Assembly: GCF_030389965.1 (NCBI RefSeq)
Contig: NZ_CP128399.1
Span: forward strand, 1,726,934-1,790,933
From: Candidatus Chlorohelix allophototropha
Lineage (GTDB): Bacteria > Chloroflexota > Chloroflexia > Chloroheliales > Chloroheliaceae
DNA: 64,000 nucleotides
Direction of reading: 5' to 3'
Shown here: positions 36,566-47,259 of the stretch, in pieces
Layout of the letters: every line of letters starts with the position of its first letter
Numbering within the stretch: position 1 is the stretch's first letter
The notes under the pieces: generated by a model
What the model was told of the DNA's origin: nothing
Database searches by the model: none
What the model saw: the letters and a program-made list of their open reading frames with translations, nothing else
Translations under genes and position numbers: made by a program

Positions 36566-38158
36566 ATGAGACGTTGGAACGGTTGGGGAGATGATTCTAC
36601 CGAGTCCCATCTAGGTAAGGATACTCTGGAATATTTACAACAGCGTCTCGGTTCCGGTATAGTGCCTCAAGATGCCAAACTAACCTCTGTTCTAGCTTCG
36701 ATTCCACCATCAAGCTTACCCCCAAATCCCTTGATAAAGACTGACGAATTGACAAGGTTACGCTATTCACGCGGGCAGAGTATGTCCGACTGGATTGAAC
36801 TGCGGGGCGGTACAGGCATAACTTTCACGGATGGCGTAGCTTTTCCTGAAAATGAAGCCGAAATAAGCGATTTATATGAATATGCACGTCACACTGGCGC
36901 AAGTCTGATTCCGTATGGGGGTGGGACGAGTGTAGCCGGGCATATAAACCCGCTGTTGGGTGGAGAGCCAGTGCTGACCGTAGCGATGGAGCGTATGAGT
37001 CGCCTTTTGTGTCTTGATCATGACAGTCGGCTTGCTACTTTTGGAGCGGGGATTGCTGGTCCTGACCTAGAAGCGGAATTGAGAGCGCATGGTTATACGC
37101 TTGGTCATTATCCTCAATCGTTTGAGTATTCGACTCTGGGAGGTTGGATTGCGACTCGTTCGAGTGGGCAACAATCGTTAGGCTATGGGCGTATTGAAAG
37201 GCTATTTGCCGGCGGTAATGTAGAAACTCCTGCCGGGTCGCTTGAGTTGCCGTCCTTTCCCGCTTCTGCTGCCGGTCCCGATTTGCGTGAAATTGTGCTT
37301 GGCTCTGAGGGTAGAATCGGGATTATTACCAAAGCGACTGTTCGGGTTGTGCCTGTCCCTCCGGTTGAGACTTTTCTGGCGGTTTTTTTCAAAGAGTGGG
37401 AGCGAGGCTTTGAAGCAGTGCGGAAGATTGTTCAAGCGGGTTTGCCGCTTACAATGCTACGTTATAGCACCCCCGTTGAAACCGAAACCACTCTAGCATT
37501 GGCAGGGCGACGCAATATAATCGCGCCTATTGAGCGTTATTTGGATTTACGGGGGGCGGGTGCGCAAAAATGCATGCTGATAATGGGGTTCAAGGGTAGC
37601 CGGGCGTTGGTGCAAATCGGCAAAAGAGAGGCGCTTGCACTGGCGCATCGCAATGGTGGGGTATATCTAGGTACATTATTTGGCAAGCAATGGCACAAGA
37701 ATCGTTTCAAGACCCCTTATCTGCGGAATAGCCTTTGGGAAGCAGGTTATGCGGTGGATACGGTTGAAACCGCAACGGTTTGGGAGAAAATCCCGCAAAT
37801 GGTTGACTCGATTGAATGTGCTTTGAAAGAAGCTGCTATGGTGGAAGGCGAAAAACTGCACGTGTTTACCCACCTTTCGCATCTTTACCCCTACGGCTCT
37901 AGCGTTTATACCACTTACGTTTTCCGGGTAGCAAATACACCTGAAAAAACTCTCGAACGTTGGCAAAGGATGAAAAAAGCTGCTAGCTTAGCAATTGTTA
38001 ATGGTGGTGGTACTATCAGCCATCAACACGGCGTAGGGGCAGATCATTTGCCCTATCTGGAAGCGGAAAAGGGCAAACTTGGTTTGGAAGGTATACGGGC
38101 TATTATCCGGCAATTCGATCCGGAAGGGCTATTAAATCCCGGTAAATTGGTTCTATAG
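36566..38158 (+). CDS. FAD-binding oxidase, alkyldihydroxyacetonephosphate synthase-like
   Basis: A 530-residue flavoprotein of the VAO family. It opens with RRWNGWGD and carries SLIPYGGGTSVAGHI (FAD pyrophosphate loop), QSFEYSTLGGWIATRSSGQQ and GYGRIERL, and GGGTISHQHGVGADHLPYL near the end. These segments match alkylglycerone-phosphate synthase (AGPS), which makes the ether bond of ether lipids from acyl-DHAP and fatty alcohol. The HQHGVG motif is AGPS-specific among its relatives. It leads a three-gene operon with GlpD-like and FGGY kinase genes, consistent with DHAP/glycerol phosphate metabolism. Confidence 0.83.
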   Translation: MRRWNGWGDDSTESHLGKDTLEYLQQRLGSGIVPQDAKLTSVLASIPPSSLPPNPLIKTDELTRLRYSRGQSMSDWIELRGGTGITFTDGVAFPENEAEISDLYEYARHTGASLIPYGGGTSVAGHINPLLGGEPVLTVAMERMSRLLCLDHDSRLATFGAGIAGPDLEAELRAHGYTLGHYPQSFEYSTLGGWIATRSSGQQSLGYGRIERLFAGGNVETPAGSLELPSFPASAAGPDLREIVLGSEGRIGIITKATVRVVPVPPVETFLAVFFKEWERGFEAVRKIVQAGLPLTMLRYSTPVETETTLALAGRRNIIAPIERYLDLRGAGAQKCMLIMGFKGSRALVQIGKREALALAHRNGGVYLGTLFGKQWHKNRFKTPYLRNSLWEAGYAVDTVETATVWEKIPQMVDSIECALKEAAMVEGEKLHVFTHLSHLYPYGSSVYTTYVFRVANTPEKTLERWQRMKKAASLAIVNGGGTISHQHGVGADHLPYLEAEKGKLGLEGIRAIIRQFDPEGLLNPGKLVL

Positions 38159-38170
38159 AGGTGTTTTAAG

Positions 38171-39898
38171 ATGTGGGAAAGAGGTTGGCGAGAAAAAGCC
38201 CTGGCGAGTTTGAACAGCGAGTTTGATATTTTGGTAATTGGCGGAGGCGTTACGGGAGCGGGTATTTTTCATGAAGCAGCTAAGTCCGGCGTTAAGGTTG
38301 CGCTGGTGGAGCAACGTGATTTTGCATGGGGGACTTCGAGCCGCTCTTCCAAGCTGGTGCATGGTGGTTTGCGCTATTTGAAAGAAGGGAAAATCGGCTT
38401 AACCCTTGAGTCGGTGCGGGAGCGCAAACGCTTGCTCTCGGAAGTTCCCGGTTTGATTCAGCCCCTAGGCTTTTTACTACCCTTGTTCAAAGGCGATAAA
38501 CCGGGGCGTTGGCTTACTTCAGCCGGGCTAGAATTTTACGAACTGCTCGGCATGAATTTTAGGCGACACAAAATCCCTTCTGAAAAGTTCAAGCTGATGG
38601 CTCCGCATCTGCCCACTCATGAATTGAAAGCCGGGTTTCAATATGCTGATGCCCAAACAGACGATGCGCGTTTGGTATTACGCCTTATTCGGGAAGGTGT
38701 GTCACTGGGAGGGGTAGCGATTAATTATGCTCGTGCCGAAGAGCTAAAGTGGGAAAATGAAAAGGTAGCGGGTGTCAGGGTAGCGGATAAAGCCGGAAGC
38801 GACAATATAATTGTGCGGGCGCGGGTGGTGATAAATGCAACCGGTGTATGGGCTGACCGTCTACGGGTTTTGACAGGCGCAAATGCTAGATTAAGACCGT
38901 TGCGTGGTAGTCATCTATTGCTACCCGGTTGGCGTGCCCCCGTATCCCAGGCAATTAGTTTTCGACACCCTATGGATCACAGACCTGTATTTGCTTTCCC
39001 ATGGGAAGGGGTTACACTGGTCGGCACTACCGACCTAGATCACGACCATCCACTAGATGCTGAACCCTCTATCTTACCTAATGAGGTGGCATATCTGTTG
39101 GCAGCACTGAATTTTGCTTTCCCCGCTTTGAATTTGACAGCGCAAGACGTTATATCCACTTTTGCAGGGGTACGCCCGGTAGTTGGCAGCGGCAAGGAAG
39201 ACCCGTCTAAAGAATCGCGGGATTACGTAATCTGGCAAGAGAAAGGCTTATTGACGGTTACGGGCGGCAAGCTAACCACTTTTCGCTCAACCGCTCGCCA
39301 TGCGCTACAAGTGGCTTTTGCGCATTTCCCGAATTTTGCGCTTACGCCCGATTCTAATCCCGCGCTTAACCCGATCAGTATGAAAGTACCCGGTCTTAAT
39401 GATTCGCAACAAGCTACTCGTCTTGCCGGACGCTATGGTTCTGATGCGTCTGCGCTGGTACAAGCGGCTAAACTCGGCGAATTGGAGCTAATACCGGGGA
39501 CAGCTTACCACTGGGCGGAATTGCGTTGGGCGGCAAGGTGTGAAGCGGTAGTGCATTTGGACGACCTGTTGTTGCGGCGTGTTCGATTAGGCTTGCTACT
39601 ACCGGAGGGCGGGGTGCAGCATCTAGCGCGTATTCGTGACATTTGCCAACCCGAATTAGGTTGGGATGATTCCCGTTGGCAGCAAGAAGAAGCCGCTTAC
39701 CTGAAATTATGGCGTGAGTGCTACAGCTTACCCGATCCTCAATCTATACCGGATTGGCGAGAGCAATTGCAGCATAAGGCAGAAGAAGCTGAAATCAAAC
39801 ACAAGGGTGTCAAATTTCTTGAGAAAATCTTGTTGGTTGCTTTCTTAGGATTGGGCATGTGGCGCTTACTGCGTAGAAAGAAGGTAAAGACGGCTTGA
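38171..39898 (+). CDS. glpD: Glycerol-3-phosphate dehydrogenase, GlpD/GlpA type
   Basis: A 575-residue FAD enzyme that oxidises glycerol 3-phosphate to [24 protein letters not shown] binds [20 protein letters not shown] and [13 protein letters not shown] are family signatures, and [20 protein letters not shown] near residue 370 is the second FAD-contact region. The C-terminus ends in a hydrophobic segment ([15 protein letters not shown]) flanked by basic residues, an unusual membrane anchor in place of amphipathic attachment. It follows the AGPS-like gene by 12 bases and overlaps the kinase gene. Confidence 0.88.
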   Translation: MWERGWREKALASLNSEFDILVIGGGVTGAGIFHEAAKSGVKVALVEQRDFAWGTSSRSSKLVHGGLRYLKEGKIGLTLESVRERKRLLSEVPGLIQPLGFLLPLFKGDKPGRWLTSAGLEFYELLGMNFRRHKIPSEKFKLMAPHLPTHELKAGFQYADAQTDDARLVLRLIREGVSLGGVAINYARAEELKWENEKVAGVRVADKAGSDNIIVRARVVINATGVWADRLRVLTGANARLRPLRGSHLLLPGWRAPVSQAISFRHPMDHRPVFAFPWEGVTLVGTTDLDHDHPLDAEPSILPNEVAYLLAALNFAFPALNLTAQDVISTFAGVRPVVGSGKEDPSKESRDYVIWQEKGLLTVTGGKLTTFRSTARHALQVAFAHFPNFALTPDSNPALNPISMKVPGLNDSQQATRLAGRYGSDASALVQAAKLGELELIPGTAYHWAELRWAARCEAVVHLDDLLLRRVRLGLLLPEGGVQHLARIRDICQPELGWDDSRWQQEEAAYLKLWRECYSLPDPQSIPDWREQLQHKAEEAEIKHKGVKFLEKILLVAFLGLGMWRLLRRKKVKTA

Positions 39899-41442
39899 AA
39901 TCGGAAACTTTACTGGCGCTTGATACTGGCACGCAAAGCGTTCGCGCTCTATTGTTTGACCTTCGCGGGAATCTACTCGCAAAAGCGCGAGTTCCGTTAG
40001 AAGCTTATTTCTCCGCTAAACCGGGTTGGGCAGAGCAAGAGCCAGAATATTATTGGAAAGCTCTTTGCCAAGCTTGTCAAGAATTATGGCTGCAACCGGG
40101 GGTAGATAAAACGGCGATTGTAGGAGTAACGGTAACAACGCAACGCAGCACGGTCATAAACCTTGATAAAGACGGCAAGCCTTTGCGTCCAGCGATTGTT
40201 TGGCTCGATCAACGCCGCACCCCCCTTTTCGACCCAATCAAAGGTAAATGGGGACTGCTCTTTAAAGTGGCAGGGATACGCCCTACCATCGAATATTTTC
40301 AGCAGGAAGCCGAAAGTAACTGGCTGCGCTATTATCAGCCTGAAATTTGGGAAAAGACCCACAAATACCTTTTTTTATCCGGCTACCAGATTTTCCGACT
40401 TACCGGACGTTTCGCCGATTCGGTTGCCTCTCAGGTTGGCTACGTGCCGTTAGATTATAAGAACTTACGCTGGGCGAGTAATGGTGATTGGAAATGGGCT
40501 GGCTTGCGGATTCCGCCTGAGAAATTGCCTGAACTGGTAAGTCCCACTGCTATAATTGGTCAGATAAGCCCCGGAGCAGCAGCCGAAACCGGAATCCCCA
40601 TTGGCTTGCCCCTCATTGCTTCTGCCGCCGACAAAGCCTGCGAAGTGCTTGGTGCGGGTGGTATTGCGTCGCATATCGGCTGTTTGAGCTACGGCACTGC
40701 CGCCACATTCAATGTAACCAGCCCTAAATATGTTGAGGCTATCCCTTTTATCCCGCCCTATCCTTCTGCTATTCCGGGAGCATATAATCTTGAGATTCTT
40801 ATTTCAAGGGGCTATTGGATGGTAAGCTGGTTCAAGCAAGAATTCGGGCAGCGTGAACTGCAATTGGCAGAAGAACGCGGCATTGCACCAGAATTATTAT
40901 TTGACGAATTGTTGCAACAGGTTTCGCCCGGTTCTAACGGTCTATTGCTACAGCCCTACTGGTCACCGGGTTTGAAAGTGCCAGGACCGGAGGCGCGAGG
41001 CTCAATTATAGGTTTTTCGGATGTGCATACCCGCGCCCATCTCTACCGAGCAATTTTGGAAGGGTTGGCTTACGCTTTGCGCGAAGGTCGTGACCGGGTG
41101 GAGAAAAAAACTAAACTGGCAGTAACCGAATTGCGGGTGGCGGGTGGCGGTTCTCAGAGTGCTGGTGCAATGCAATTGACTGCCGATATTTTCGGACTAC
41201 CTGCCTCGCGCCCGCATGTTTATGAAGCATCCGGTTTGGGTGCAGCGATTGATACTGCGGTTGGCTTAAAGCTTCATCCTTCCTTCGAGGTTGCGGTAAA
41301 GGAAATGACCAGAACCGCCCAAACCTTTGAACCAAACCCGCGAACCCGCGAAATCTATGACGGGTTGTTTTACGAGGTATATTCTAAAATGTACCAACGG
41401 TTGAACCCCTTGTATCACAAGATTCACAAGATCATCCGCTGA
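39895..41442 (+). CDS. FGGY-family carbohydrate kinase, glycerol kinase-like
   Basis: A 515-residue FGGY kinase: [20 protein letters not shown] (phosphate-binding loop), [20 protein letters not shown] with VWLDQRR, and the C-terminal [20 protein letters not shown]. The start is TTG at 39895, its last two bases overlapping the TGA of glpD, so the genes are coupled. The neighbouring glpD suggests glycerol (giving glycerol 3-phosphate) as substrate, although the motifs are shared with xylulokinase-like members. Confidence 0.83.
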   Translation: MKSETLLALDTGTQSVRALLFDLRGNLLAKARVPLEAYFSAKPGWAEQEPEYYWKALCQACQELWLQPGVDKTAIVGVTVTTQRSTVINLDKDGKPLRPAIVWLDQRRTPLFDPIKGKWGLLFKVAGIRPTIEYFQQEAESNWLRYYQPEIWEKTHKYLFLSGYQIFRLTGRFADSVASQVGYVPLDYKNLRWASNGDWKWAGLRIPPEKLPELVSPTAIIGQISPGAAAETGIPIGLPLIASAADKACEVLGAGGIASHIGCLSYGTAATFNVTSPKYVEAIPFIPPYPSAIPGAYNLEILISRGYWMVSWFKQEFGQRELQLAEERGIAPELLFDELLQQVSPGSNGLLLQPYWSPGLKVPGPEARGSIIGFSDVHTRAHLYRAILEGLAYALREGRDRVEKKTKLAVTELRVAGGGSQSAGAMQLTADIFGLPASRPHVYEASGLGAAIDTAVGLKLHPSFEVAVKEMTRTAQTFEPNPRTREIYDGLFYEVYSKMYQRLNPLYHKIHKIIR

Positions 41443-41764
41443 GTAGCGCCTATTTCTCCTTCCCCTTTAAATCTGTACCGTAGCAAAAATGCGGTTAAAG
41501 AATCTGAAGAAGTGTCACTGTGCTGTAAAATATTCTAGAGGTTGAGCAAAGCCTAATAAGCCAACCACTTGGGATTTGTGCAACAAGGGCTTATTGCTAA
41601 CTCGTAAAGATGGCATTATCGTGTTACAGTATGCAGGAACCATTACTTTTCGACTTATTGGATTTAGCTAGAATTATTTTTAATAATCACCTTGTGAGTA
41701 GTCGCGCTTTGCTGAACCAATTGGAAAATGAAACAATGAGACCCTTGAAAAAGGAAGTGGAATA
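41443..41764. other. Intergenic region before the hydrogenase operon
   Basis: No gene is visible. An 8-base inverted repeat AATAAGCC (41555-41562) / GGCTTATT (41588-41595) could help terminate the glycerol operon; no clear promoter for the hydrogenase genes is recognised. Confidence 0.4.
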
Positions 41765-43882
41765 ATGATTCCTGCACTTGAATTGGTTTATGCCTCCTTT
41801 TCCCTCTATATTATTGCCGCGATACTGGCGCTGGTACTTATCCGCCTACCTCACCAAGTTATATTATTGGGTTATGGCTTAGCCACACTAGCTTCTATTC
41901 TAGGTTTAGCGGCTGCCATCTTGTTTCTTTTAGAGCCACAGCCTCAACGTGTGGTGTTTTTTACAATAATTGATTTTACCGCAGCGCGTTTTGAGATTTT
42001 ATTGGATCCATTAGCGGCTTTCTTCCTCCTAATAATAAGTTTGGGTGGTCTGTTGGTTTCAGTATATGCAATTGGTTACAGCCAACAATATATTGAGCAG
42101 GGCAAAAATGTAGCCCTATTAGTAGCAGGCTATAACCTTTTCTTTCCTGCAATGCTCGCCGTGGTGATGGCAAATAACGGAATGATGTTTTTGATTGCTT
42201 GGGAGCTAATGTCACTGCTCAGTTATTTCTTGGTTAGCTTTGAACATGAGGAAAAGGAAGTACGCAAAGCCGGGATAATCTATATTGTTACTACTCATTT
42301 TGGCACTGCTTTTATCACAGGCGCATTTTTAATTTTATTTCTGGCAGCGGGGCAAAGCTTCTCTTTTGACGCTTTTCGAGGAGGCGTGCGAACAAATCTG
42401 GCGGAATCCGCCCGCAATTGGGTTTTTCTATTTGCGCTAGTGGGCTTTGGCACTAAAGCGGGTCTTATGCCTATGCATTTTTGGCTACCACGAGCACATC
42501 CGGTGGCGCCTAGCCCTATTTCTGCATTAATGTCCGGGGTTATGATCAAGACGGCAATTTATGGTCTGGTACGAGTGAGTTTTGATTTCCTTTCAGGTCA
42601 GGGTATAGCGTTGACCAACGGAGGATTACCCGAAACCCTAAGATTTATCCCCCCGGTTTGGTGGGGAACCGTTTTGATAGTCATCGGTTTGGTTTCCTCA
42701 GTTTTAGGGATTTTGTATGCAATGGTGGAAATCGACCTTAAAAAACTTCTGGCTTTCAGCAGTATTGAAAACATGGGTATTATCAGCGTAGGACTCGGTG
42801 CCGCTCTGTTGTTCCACTCTCTTCAAATTCCTCACGGGGAAGAACTGGCAACATTGAGCCTATTTGCCTCCTTTTTCCATCTTCTCAACCATACAGTGTT
42901 CAAAGGAATATTGTTTATGGGGGCGGGGGCAGTAATACATGCGACTCATACTCGTAATCTGGAACTGATGGGCGGGCTTATAAAGCGAATGAAATGGACT
43001 GCACTCTTTTTTCTGGTCGGGTCGCTGGCTATCTCCGGTTTGCCTCCTTTTAATGGTTTTGTGAGCGAGTGGCTAACCTATCAATCGTTATTGGGTTTGG
43101 TTGCCTATTCTCCTGAAATCTGGCAAAAAACGCTTGGCACGCTGGCATTGAGCGGTCTGGCGCTTACCGGAGCGTTGGCGGCTACTACATTCATCAAAAT
43201 TTTCGGAACCGGCTTTTTGGGTCAACCCCGTAGTGTGCCCGCTTCAGAGTCTCATGAGGTTGGTCGTAGTATGAGGTTTGGGATGGGCTTGGGCGCTTTT
43301 CTGGCAATTACTTTAGGTTTGGGAGCTAACGGAGTTTTGGCGCTGCTAAAACCTGTTCTGGAACAATGGACGGGAGTGGGTAGCACCCACCCGCTCAGTT
43401 CAAATCTGTATTGGAGTCTTCAGAGTGCGATTCCTAATAACCAAACTTCAAATGAGGGAGTGGTTCCCTTCTTACTTTTGTTATCACTGCTCTTGGCTAT
43501 AGTAAGTTGGCTAGTGATACGTTGGTTGCTTGGGCGTTCCAGACGCACTGTAGATGAGACTTGGGCTTGTGGAATCGAGTTAAAGCCCACTATGGGATAC
43601 AACTCTATATCCTTTGTTAGCCCGCTTCGTCGCGTTTTCCAATTAGTGTTGCAACCCTTCCGCGAGATTAAAGTAACTTATATAGTTGAACCTTATTTTG
43701 TTGAAAAAATTGAGTACCGGAGTGGGATTAATTCGCTATTGCAATCAGATGTTGTAAAACTGATACGCAAGGGTTTTTCTGTGGTTACCACTCAGATAAA
43801 AACCATTCAGAATGGCAGCATTCGTTTGTATTTAAGCTACATTTTGATAACTCTGGTCATTTTATTAATCTTTGCACGCTAA
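41765..43882 (+). CDS. hyfB: Hydrogenase-4-type membrane subunit B (NuoL/M-like)
   Basis: A 705-residue antiporter-like subunit with about 16 membrane helices. The NuoL/M core is seen in AWELMSLLSYFLVSFEHEEK, FGTKAGLMPMHFWLPRAHPV (the ion-path Lys and His), LMSGVMIKTAIYGLVR, LLAFSSIENMGIISVG and NHTVFKGILFMGAGAVIH. In family members this is thought to move protons or sodium when the hydrogenase works. C-terminal DETWACGIELKPTMGYNSIS is typical of HyfB/HycC. AAGGAAG lies before the ATG. First of six same-strand genes. Confidence 0.92.
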   Translation: MIPALELVYASFSLYIIAAILALVLIRLPHQVILLGYGLATLASILGLAAAILFLLEPQPQRVVFFTIIDFTAARFEILLDPLAAFFLLIISLGGLLVSVYAIGYSQQYIEQGKNVALLVAGYNLFFPAMLAVVMANNGMMFLIAWELMSLLSYFLVSFEHEEKEVRKAGIIYIVTTHFGTAFITGAFLILFLAAGQSFSFDAFRGGVRTNLAESARNWVFLFALVGFGTKAGLMPMHFWLPRAHPVAPSPISALMSGVMIKTAIYGLVRVSFDFLSGQGIALTNGGLPETLRFIPPVWWGTVLIVIGLVSSVLGILYAMVEIDLKKLLAFSSIENMGIISVGLGAALLFHSLQIPHGEELATLSLFASFFHLLNHTVFKGILFMGAGAVIHATHTRNLELMGGLIKRMKWTALFFLVGSLAISGLPPFNGFVSEWLTYQSLLGLVAYSPEIWQKTLGTLALSGLALTGALAATTFIKIFGTGFLGQPRSVPASESHEVGRSMRFGMGLGAFLAITLGLGANGVLALLKPVLEQWTGVGSTHPLSSNLYWSLQSAIPNNQTSNEGVVPFLLLLSLLLAIVSWLVIRWLLGRSRRTVDETWACGIELKPTMGYNSISFVSPLRRVFQLVLQPFREIKVTYIVEPYFVEKIEYRSGINSLLQSDVVKLIRKGFSVVTTQIKTIQNGSIRLYLSYILITLVILLIFAR

Positions 43883-43927
43883 TTGTATTTGCTCAAGCTA
43901 GATTAGAAAGGTTCTCTTTCTACTGAT

Positions 43928-44881
43928 ATGATTGTAAACTTGCTGTTTTCGCTGGTCGGGGCTTTAGTACAACTGGCTTTCGTATTATTGTTTGCTCCGC
44001 TGGTACAAGGGTTCATCAAAAAGATTAAGGCACGTCTACAGGGTCGGCGTGGTCCAGTTTTGCTCCAGCAGTATTACGATATTGGTAAGTATCTGAATAA
44101 AACTGAAATCCTCTCAGAGCATTCCAGTTGGATTACCAGAGTTACCCCTTATCTAGTATTTGGCTGCATGGCAGCGGCGGCTATGATGTTGCCCCTAGTT
44201 GGTCTTTCTCCGTTACGCTCTGCTGACGATATTATCCTATTGATCTATATTTTTGGTCTGGCTAGAGTGTTTACGGTGCTAGGAGGGTTGGACGCAGGAA
44301 GCGCTTTTGGTGGGATGGGTAGCAGCCGCGAAATGATGGTTTCAATGTTAGTAGAACCGGGTTTATTACTGGTTTTGTTTGCCTCTGCTCTAAGAGCCGG
44401 GTCTACCGGGCTTTCAGGTATAGTTACTCACTTATCCAACGGTGGTATTAGCACTATTACGCCCTCTCACTTAATGTGCGCTTTTGCCTTGTTTGTATTG
44501 ATAATCGCTGAAACCGGTCGCCTTCCGGTGGATAACCCCGACACTCACCTAGAACTTACTATGATCCACGAAGGAATGCTCCTAGAATATTCCGGTCGTT
44601 TGCTGGGGCTGATGTTATGGGCAACTTCCATTAAACAACTGTTGTTTATAAGCCTTTTTGTAAATCTTTTCTTACCATGGGGCATAGCCACTACCGCTGA
44701 TATTTCTTCTTTATTGGTGGGTGGCTTGGTTTATATCTTGAAAATAGGGCTGGTTGCGGTGGGGCTTGGGGTGGTTGAAATGCTGACTCCTAAAATGCGT
44801 TTATTCAGATTACCTCAGTTCATGCTCACTCCTTTCTTGGTAGCTTTTCTGGGGATCATTTCAGATTATGTGGTGCGGTAA
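43928..44881 (+). CDS. hyfC: Hydrogenase-4-type membrane subunit C (NuoH-like)
   Basis: A 317-residue NuoH homologue with about eight membrane helices that anchors the hydrogenase module. Diagnostic segments are ARLQGRRGPVLLQQYYDIGKY near residue 36, GSAFGGMGSSREMMVSMLVEP near 125, and the conserved FVLIIAETGRLPVDNPDTHLELTMIHEG region. The acidic residues of that last loop belong to the E-channel of the complex I family. Confidence 0.92.
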   Translation: MIVNLLFSLVGALVQLAFVLLFAPLVQGFIKKIKARLQGRRGPVLLQQYYDIGKYLNKTEILSEHSSWITRVTPYLVFGCMAAAAMMLPLVGLSPLRSADDIILLIYIFGLARVFTVLGGLDAGSAFGGMGSSREMMVSMLVEPGLLLVLFASALRAGSTGLSGIVTHLSNGGISTITPSHLMCAFALFVLIIAETGRLPVDNPDTHLELTMIHEGMLLEYSGRLLGLMLWATSIKQLLFISLFVNLFLPWGIATTADISSLLVGGLVYILKIGLVAVGLGVVEMLTPKMRLFRLPQFMLTPFLVAFLGIISDYVVR

Positions 44882-44899
44882 CGTGGGGAGATGTAATAG

Positions 44900-45547
44900 A
44901 TGAGTTCAGAAAGAATATTAGATTTCAGCACCCTAGTTCTTTTATTCAGTACCGGTCTGCTTGTGATCAACCGACGGCTTAACCTAGCAATCATGCTGGT
45001 AGCTTTTCAATCTTTAATATTGGCTTTCATTTCCTTCTTGGTTGAGCAAGCCAGCGGTTTGGTCGAACTCTATTTTGTAGTGGCATTAACGCTGGTAGTG
45101 AAGGTAATAGGCGCTACCATAATATTGAAATTTGTCTTGCGCCGAGTTAAAAACCAGACAGAAAGAGGAATAATTGGTAGAGGACTATCTACAGCTATAG
45201 TCGTTGGACTGATAATGGTTAGCTATAACGCGGTGCGTCCCTTGAAACTTCCTATCGCTATTTATTCTCCTAATAGTTTGCCGGTAGCCCTCAGTATGTT
45301 GCTGATCGGGCTTTTTATTATGATCAGCCGTAAGAAAGCGCTTATGGAAGTGATCGGAATAATAACTATCGAGAACGGACTTTTTTTGGTGGCGCTTTCC
45401 ACTACTTACGGAATGCCCCTATTTATTGAATTTGGCATTTTCTTTGATGTAATGGTAGGCGTTATAATGATGGGCTTTTTTGCCTTTCAGATTAACGCGA
45501 TCTTCGATACGCTTAATATCGACGAATTGAGCAAGTTAAAAGGTTAA
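44900..45547 (+). CDS. hyfE: Hydrogenase-4-type membrane subunit E
   Basis: A 215-residue protein with about seven membrane helices, related to HyfE and partly to NuoK: VALTLVVKVIGATIILKFVL and ISRKKALMEVIGIITIENGL with FEFGIFFDVMVGVIMMG-like segments. It ends with IDELSKLKG. GGGGAGATG precedes the ATG. Together with HyfB and HyfF it builds the membrane arm. Confidence 0.9.
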   Translation: MSSERILDFSTLVLLFSTGLLVINRRLNLAIMLVAFQSLILAFISFLVEQASGLVELYFVVALTLVVKVIGATIILKFVLRRVKNQTERGIIGRGLSTAIVVGLIMVSYNAVRPLKLPIAIYSPNSLPVALSMLLIGLFIMISRKKALMEVIGIITIENGLFLVALSTTYGMPLFIEFGIFFDVMVGVIMMGFFAFQINAIFDTLNIDELSKLKG

Positions 45548-45555
45548 AATTATAA

Positions 45556-47259
45556 ATGCCCATATCCCTGTATTTGATACCGATAGTGGCGTTACCTGCC
45601 GCAGTGCTGGCGTTGGTTTTGAGCCGATTACCCGGAACGGTTTTTGCTGTTACCTTAGTGGGTGTAGCCGGGCAAGTGCTAGCGGCTTTTGCTGCCCTAA
45701 TCACCGCTCTATACGCTTTCAACTCTGGTCCATTAACCGGAGGATTCGGGTTGTTATATGTCGATGCCTTGAGTGGGTTAATCCTAATAGTAATTGCCCT
45801 AGTTTCACTATTGGCAATAACCTACTCAGTACCTTATATGGGCAGAGAGCTATTGGAAGATCATATTACTCTGACCAAGTTGGGTTGGTATTATTTTTGG
45901 TTTAATATCTTAACTACTGCAATCTATGCCACAGTAATTTTTAATAGCCTTGGCATAACATGGGTGTTATTAGAAAGCACTACTCTAGCCGCTGCTCCAC
46001 TGGTTGGTTTTTACGGCAAACATCAAAGTCTTGAAGCAGCTTGGAAATATATCGTCATTGCAACGGTAGGTATTAGTTTTGCTCTTTTAGGAACCCTCCT
46101 CACTTATATGGCTTCGGTAAGCAATTTGCCTGAAAGTGGCTCTTCCCTTGACTGGACTTTCTTATTAAAGAATGCTGCTAATCTTAACCCCGACCTGATG
46201 AAATTGGCTTTTATTTTTATCCTCATCGGGTTTGGCACCAAAACCGGACTTGCCCCCATGCATACCTGGTTACCGGATGCGCATAGTCAAGCCCCTTCTC
46301 CAATTAGTGCGCTACTCTCAGGGGCTTTGCTCAATTGCGGTCTGTATGGAATTATGCGGTTTAATACCATAACGAAAATCACATTGGGACCAGAGTATTC
46401 TTCTACCTTGCTGATAATATTCGGGCTTATCTCTATCGGGATAGTAATACCGTTCATTTTAGAGCAGGATGATTTTAAACGCTTACTGGCTTATTCTAGT
46501 ATTGAGCATATGGGTATTATTGTACTGGCAATAGGGATTGGGGGCGAAATAGGCGGTTTTGCTGCCGCTTTGCATATTTTAAATCATGCCATAGCCAAAT
46601 CCCTAATGTTTTGTGTAGCAGGCGAGGTTACAGAGCGTTACCATACTCGTGAGATTCCAAAAATAAAAGGTGTGATAAATGCAAACCCTTTATTAGGAAC
46701 GTTGCTTTTTGTGGGAACTTTAGCCATAACCGGAGTTCCTCCCCTCAATGTTTTTGTTAGTGAGGCACTGGTAGGGGCGGCTGCTTTTGCCAACAATAAT
46801 CCTCTAGTGGGCTGTTTGTACCTTATTCTTTTAGCCTGCATCTTCGCCAGTTTGATACATCATGTGGTAGGCATGGCATTTGGTCGAGGCGAAAAGGCAC
46901 ATTATTTACCCAAGGTTGATTTATCCAACCATCCATTGATAAACAAAGGGGTCGGAAACAGCCTAATAATGGCAGGGATAACCGTATTTTCCGGTAGTCT
47001 TTCACCTTTTAAGCGCAAAGGGTTGCCCAACTGGCAATTTGCTGCCGCCGAAAAAAGGGAACCGAAAGCTACCCAAGCTCCTGAGTTAGAAACTGACCCT
47101 CTGACAAACTCAGATTCTCTTGACGAGAGACTTAAACTGGCAAACCGCTTTGCTAGTTTTATTCTTTTGGCTCCGGCTATAACATTGTTAGTACTGGGTT
47201 TGTGGCTGCCACCCTTTGCCCAAGAATGGTTTCATATGGTAGGAACAATATTAAAATGA
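45556..47259 (+). CDS. hyfF: Hydrogenase-4-type membrane subunit F (NuoL/M-like)
   Basis: A 567-residue second antiporter-like subunit with about 14 membrane helices: FGTKTGLAPMHTWLPDAHSQ, LLSGALLNCGLYGIMR, LLAYSSIEHMGIIVLAIGIGG and LNHAIAKSLMFCVAGEV. It is longer than the usual about 500-residue HyfF; the extra is a polar loop (about residues 490-530) before a last helix. Its final TGA overlaps the hyfG ATG (ATGA). Confidence 0.92.
   Translation: MPISLYLIPIVALPAAVLALVLSRLPGTVFAVTLVGVAGQVLAAFAALITALYAFNSGPLTGGFGLLYVDALSGLILIVIALVSLLAITYSVPYMGRELLEDHITLTKLGWYYFWFNILTTAIYATVIFNSLGITWVLLESTTLAAAPLVGFYGKHQSLEAAWKYIVIATVGISFALLGTLLTYMASVSNLPESGSSLDWTFLLKNAANLNPDLMKLAFIFILIGFGTKTGLAPMHTWLPDAHSQAPSPISALLSGALLNCGLYGIMRFNTITKITLGPEYSSTLLIIFGLISIGIVIPFILEQDDFKRLLAYSSIEHMGIIVLAIGIGGEIGGFAAALHILNHAIAKSLMFCVAGEVTERYHTREIPKIKGVINANPLLGTLLFVGTLAITGVPPLNVFVSEALVGAAAFANNNPLVGCLYLILLACIFASLIHHVVGMAFGRGEKAHYLPKVDLSNHPLINKGVGNSLIMAGITVFSGSLSPFKRKGLPNWQFAAAEKREPKATQAPELETDPLTNSDSLDERLKLANRFASFILLAPAITLLVLGLWLPPFAQEWFHMVGTILK

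Noticed and set aside
47202-47255. HyfG start inside hyfF
   Set aside because: The added 18 residues are the tail of hyfF in another frame; the ATG overlapping the hyfF stop is the natural coupled start.
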